This document shows, piece after piece, positions 5,123 to 5,123 of a stretch of 5,123 bases of DNA. The position numbers were made by a program, and so were the translations under genes. The first letter of the stretch is position 1, and each line of letters begins with the position of its first letter. The stretch is from an uncultured Eubacteriales bacterium (GTDB lineage Bacteria; Bacillota; Clostridia; Christensenellales; Aristaeellaceae), in NCBI GenBank assembly GCA_900553295.1, contig USCR01000163.1, positions 1 through 5,123 on the forward strand. Direction: 5' to 3'. Under the pieces are notes generated by a model. It was not told where the DNA came from. It saw only the letters and a list, made by a program, of their open reading frames with translations, and made no database searches.

Positions 5123-5123
5123 A

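Overview
The window looks like a chromosomal segment of a moderately GC-rich Gram-positive bacterium, most likely a Clostridia-type Firmicute. The evidence is near-consensus AGGAGG-type ribosome binding sites 9-10 bases before most starts, a YitT/DUF2179 membrane protein, a GufA-type ZIP transporter and a secreted 5'-nucleotidase with a short Sec signal peptide. The genus cannot be fixed from this stretch. I see no insertion sequence, phage module, CRISPR array, tRNA or rRNA.

Layout: (1) 71-805 (+) encodes an XRE-type helix-turn-helix regulator with a LexA/S24-like C-terminal domain, preceded by an extended -10 promoter. (2) 808-1593 (-) encodes a ZIP-family metal transporter that converges on the regulator with only 2 bases between stop codons. 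(3) 1594-1695 is a divergent promoter region serving the ZIP gene leftward and a YitT-family membrane protein (1696-2559, +) rightward. It contains an AT-rich inverted repeat that overlaps both proposed promoters. (4) 2560-2970 is a 411-base gap. Its left half folds on paper into a closed multi-branched RNA followed by a strong intrinsic terminator (2752-2783). Its right half is AT-rich and carries the probable promoter, an imperfect inverted repeat and the ribosome binding site of the next gene. (5) 2971-5001 (+) encodes a secreted metallophosphatase/5'-nucleotidase with a C-terminal extension. (6) 4999-5056 is a bidirectional terminator whose outer stem contains the stop codons of both convergent genes. 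(7) 5054-5122 (-) is the last 22 codons of an unidentified gene entering from the right.

The genes do not form an obvious single pathway. Each appears to be its own transcription unit. The ZIP gene and the nucleotidase both involve divalent metals (transport and a dinuclear catalytic centre), but nothing in the sequence links them functionally. The main candidate for something undescribed is the structured RNA at about 2567-2783. The next most interesting points are the S24-like regulator that keeps the catalytic serine but appears to have lost the lysine and the cleavage site, and the divergent substrate-domain motifs of the nucleotidase.
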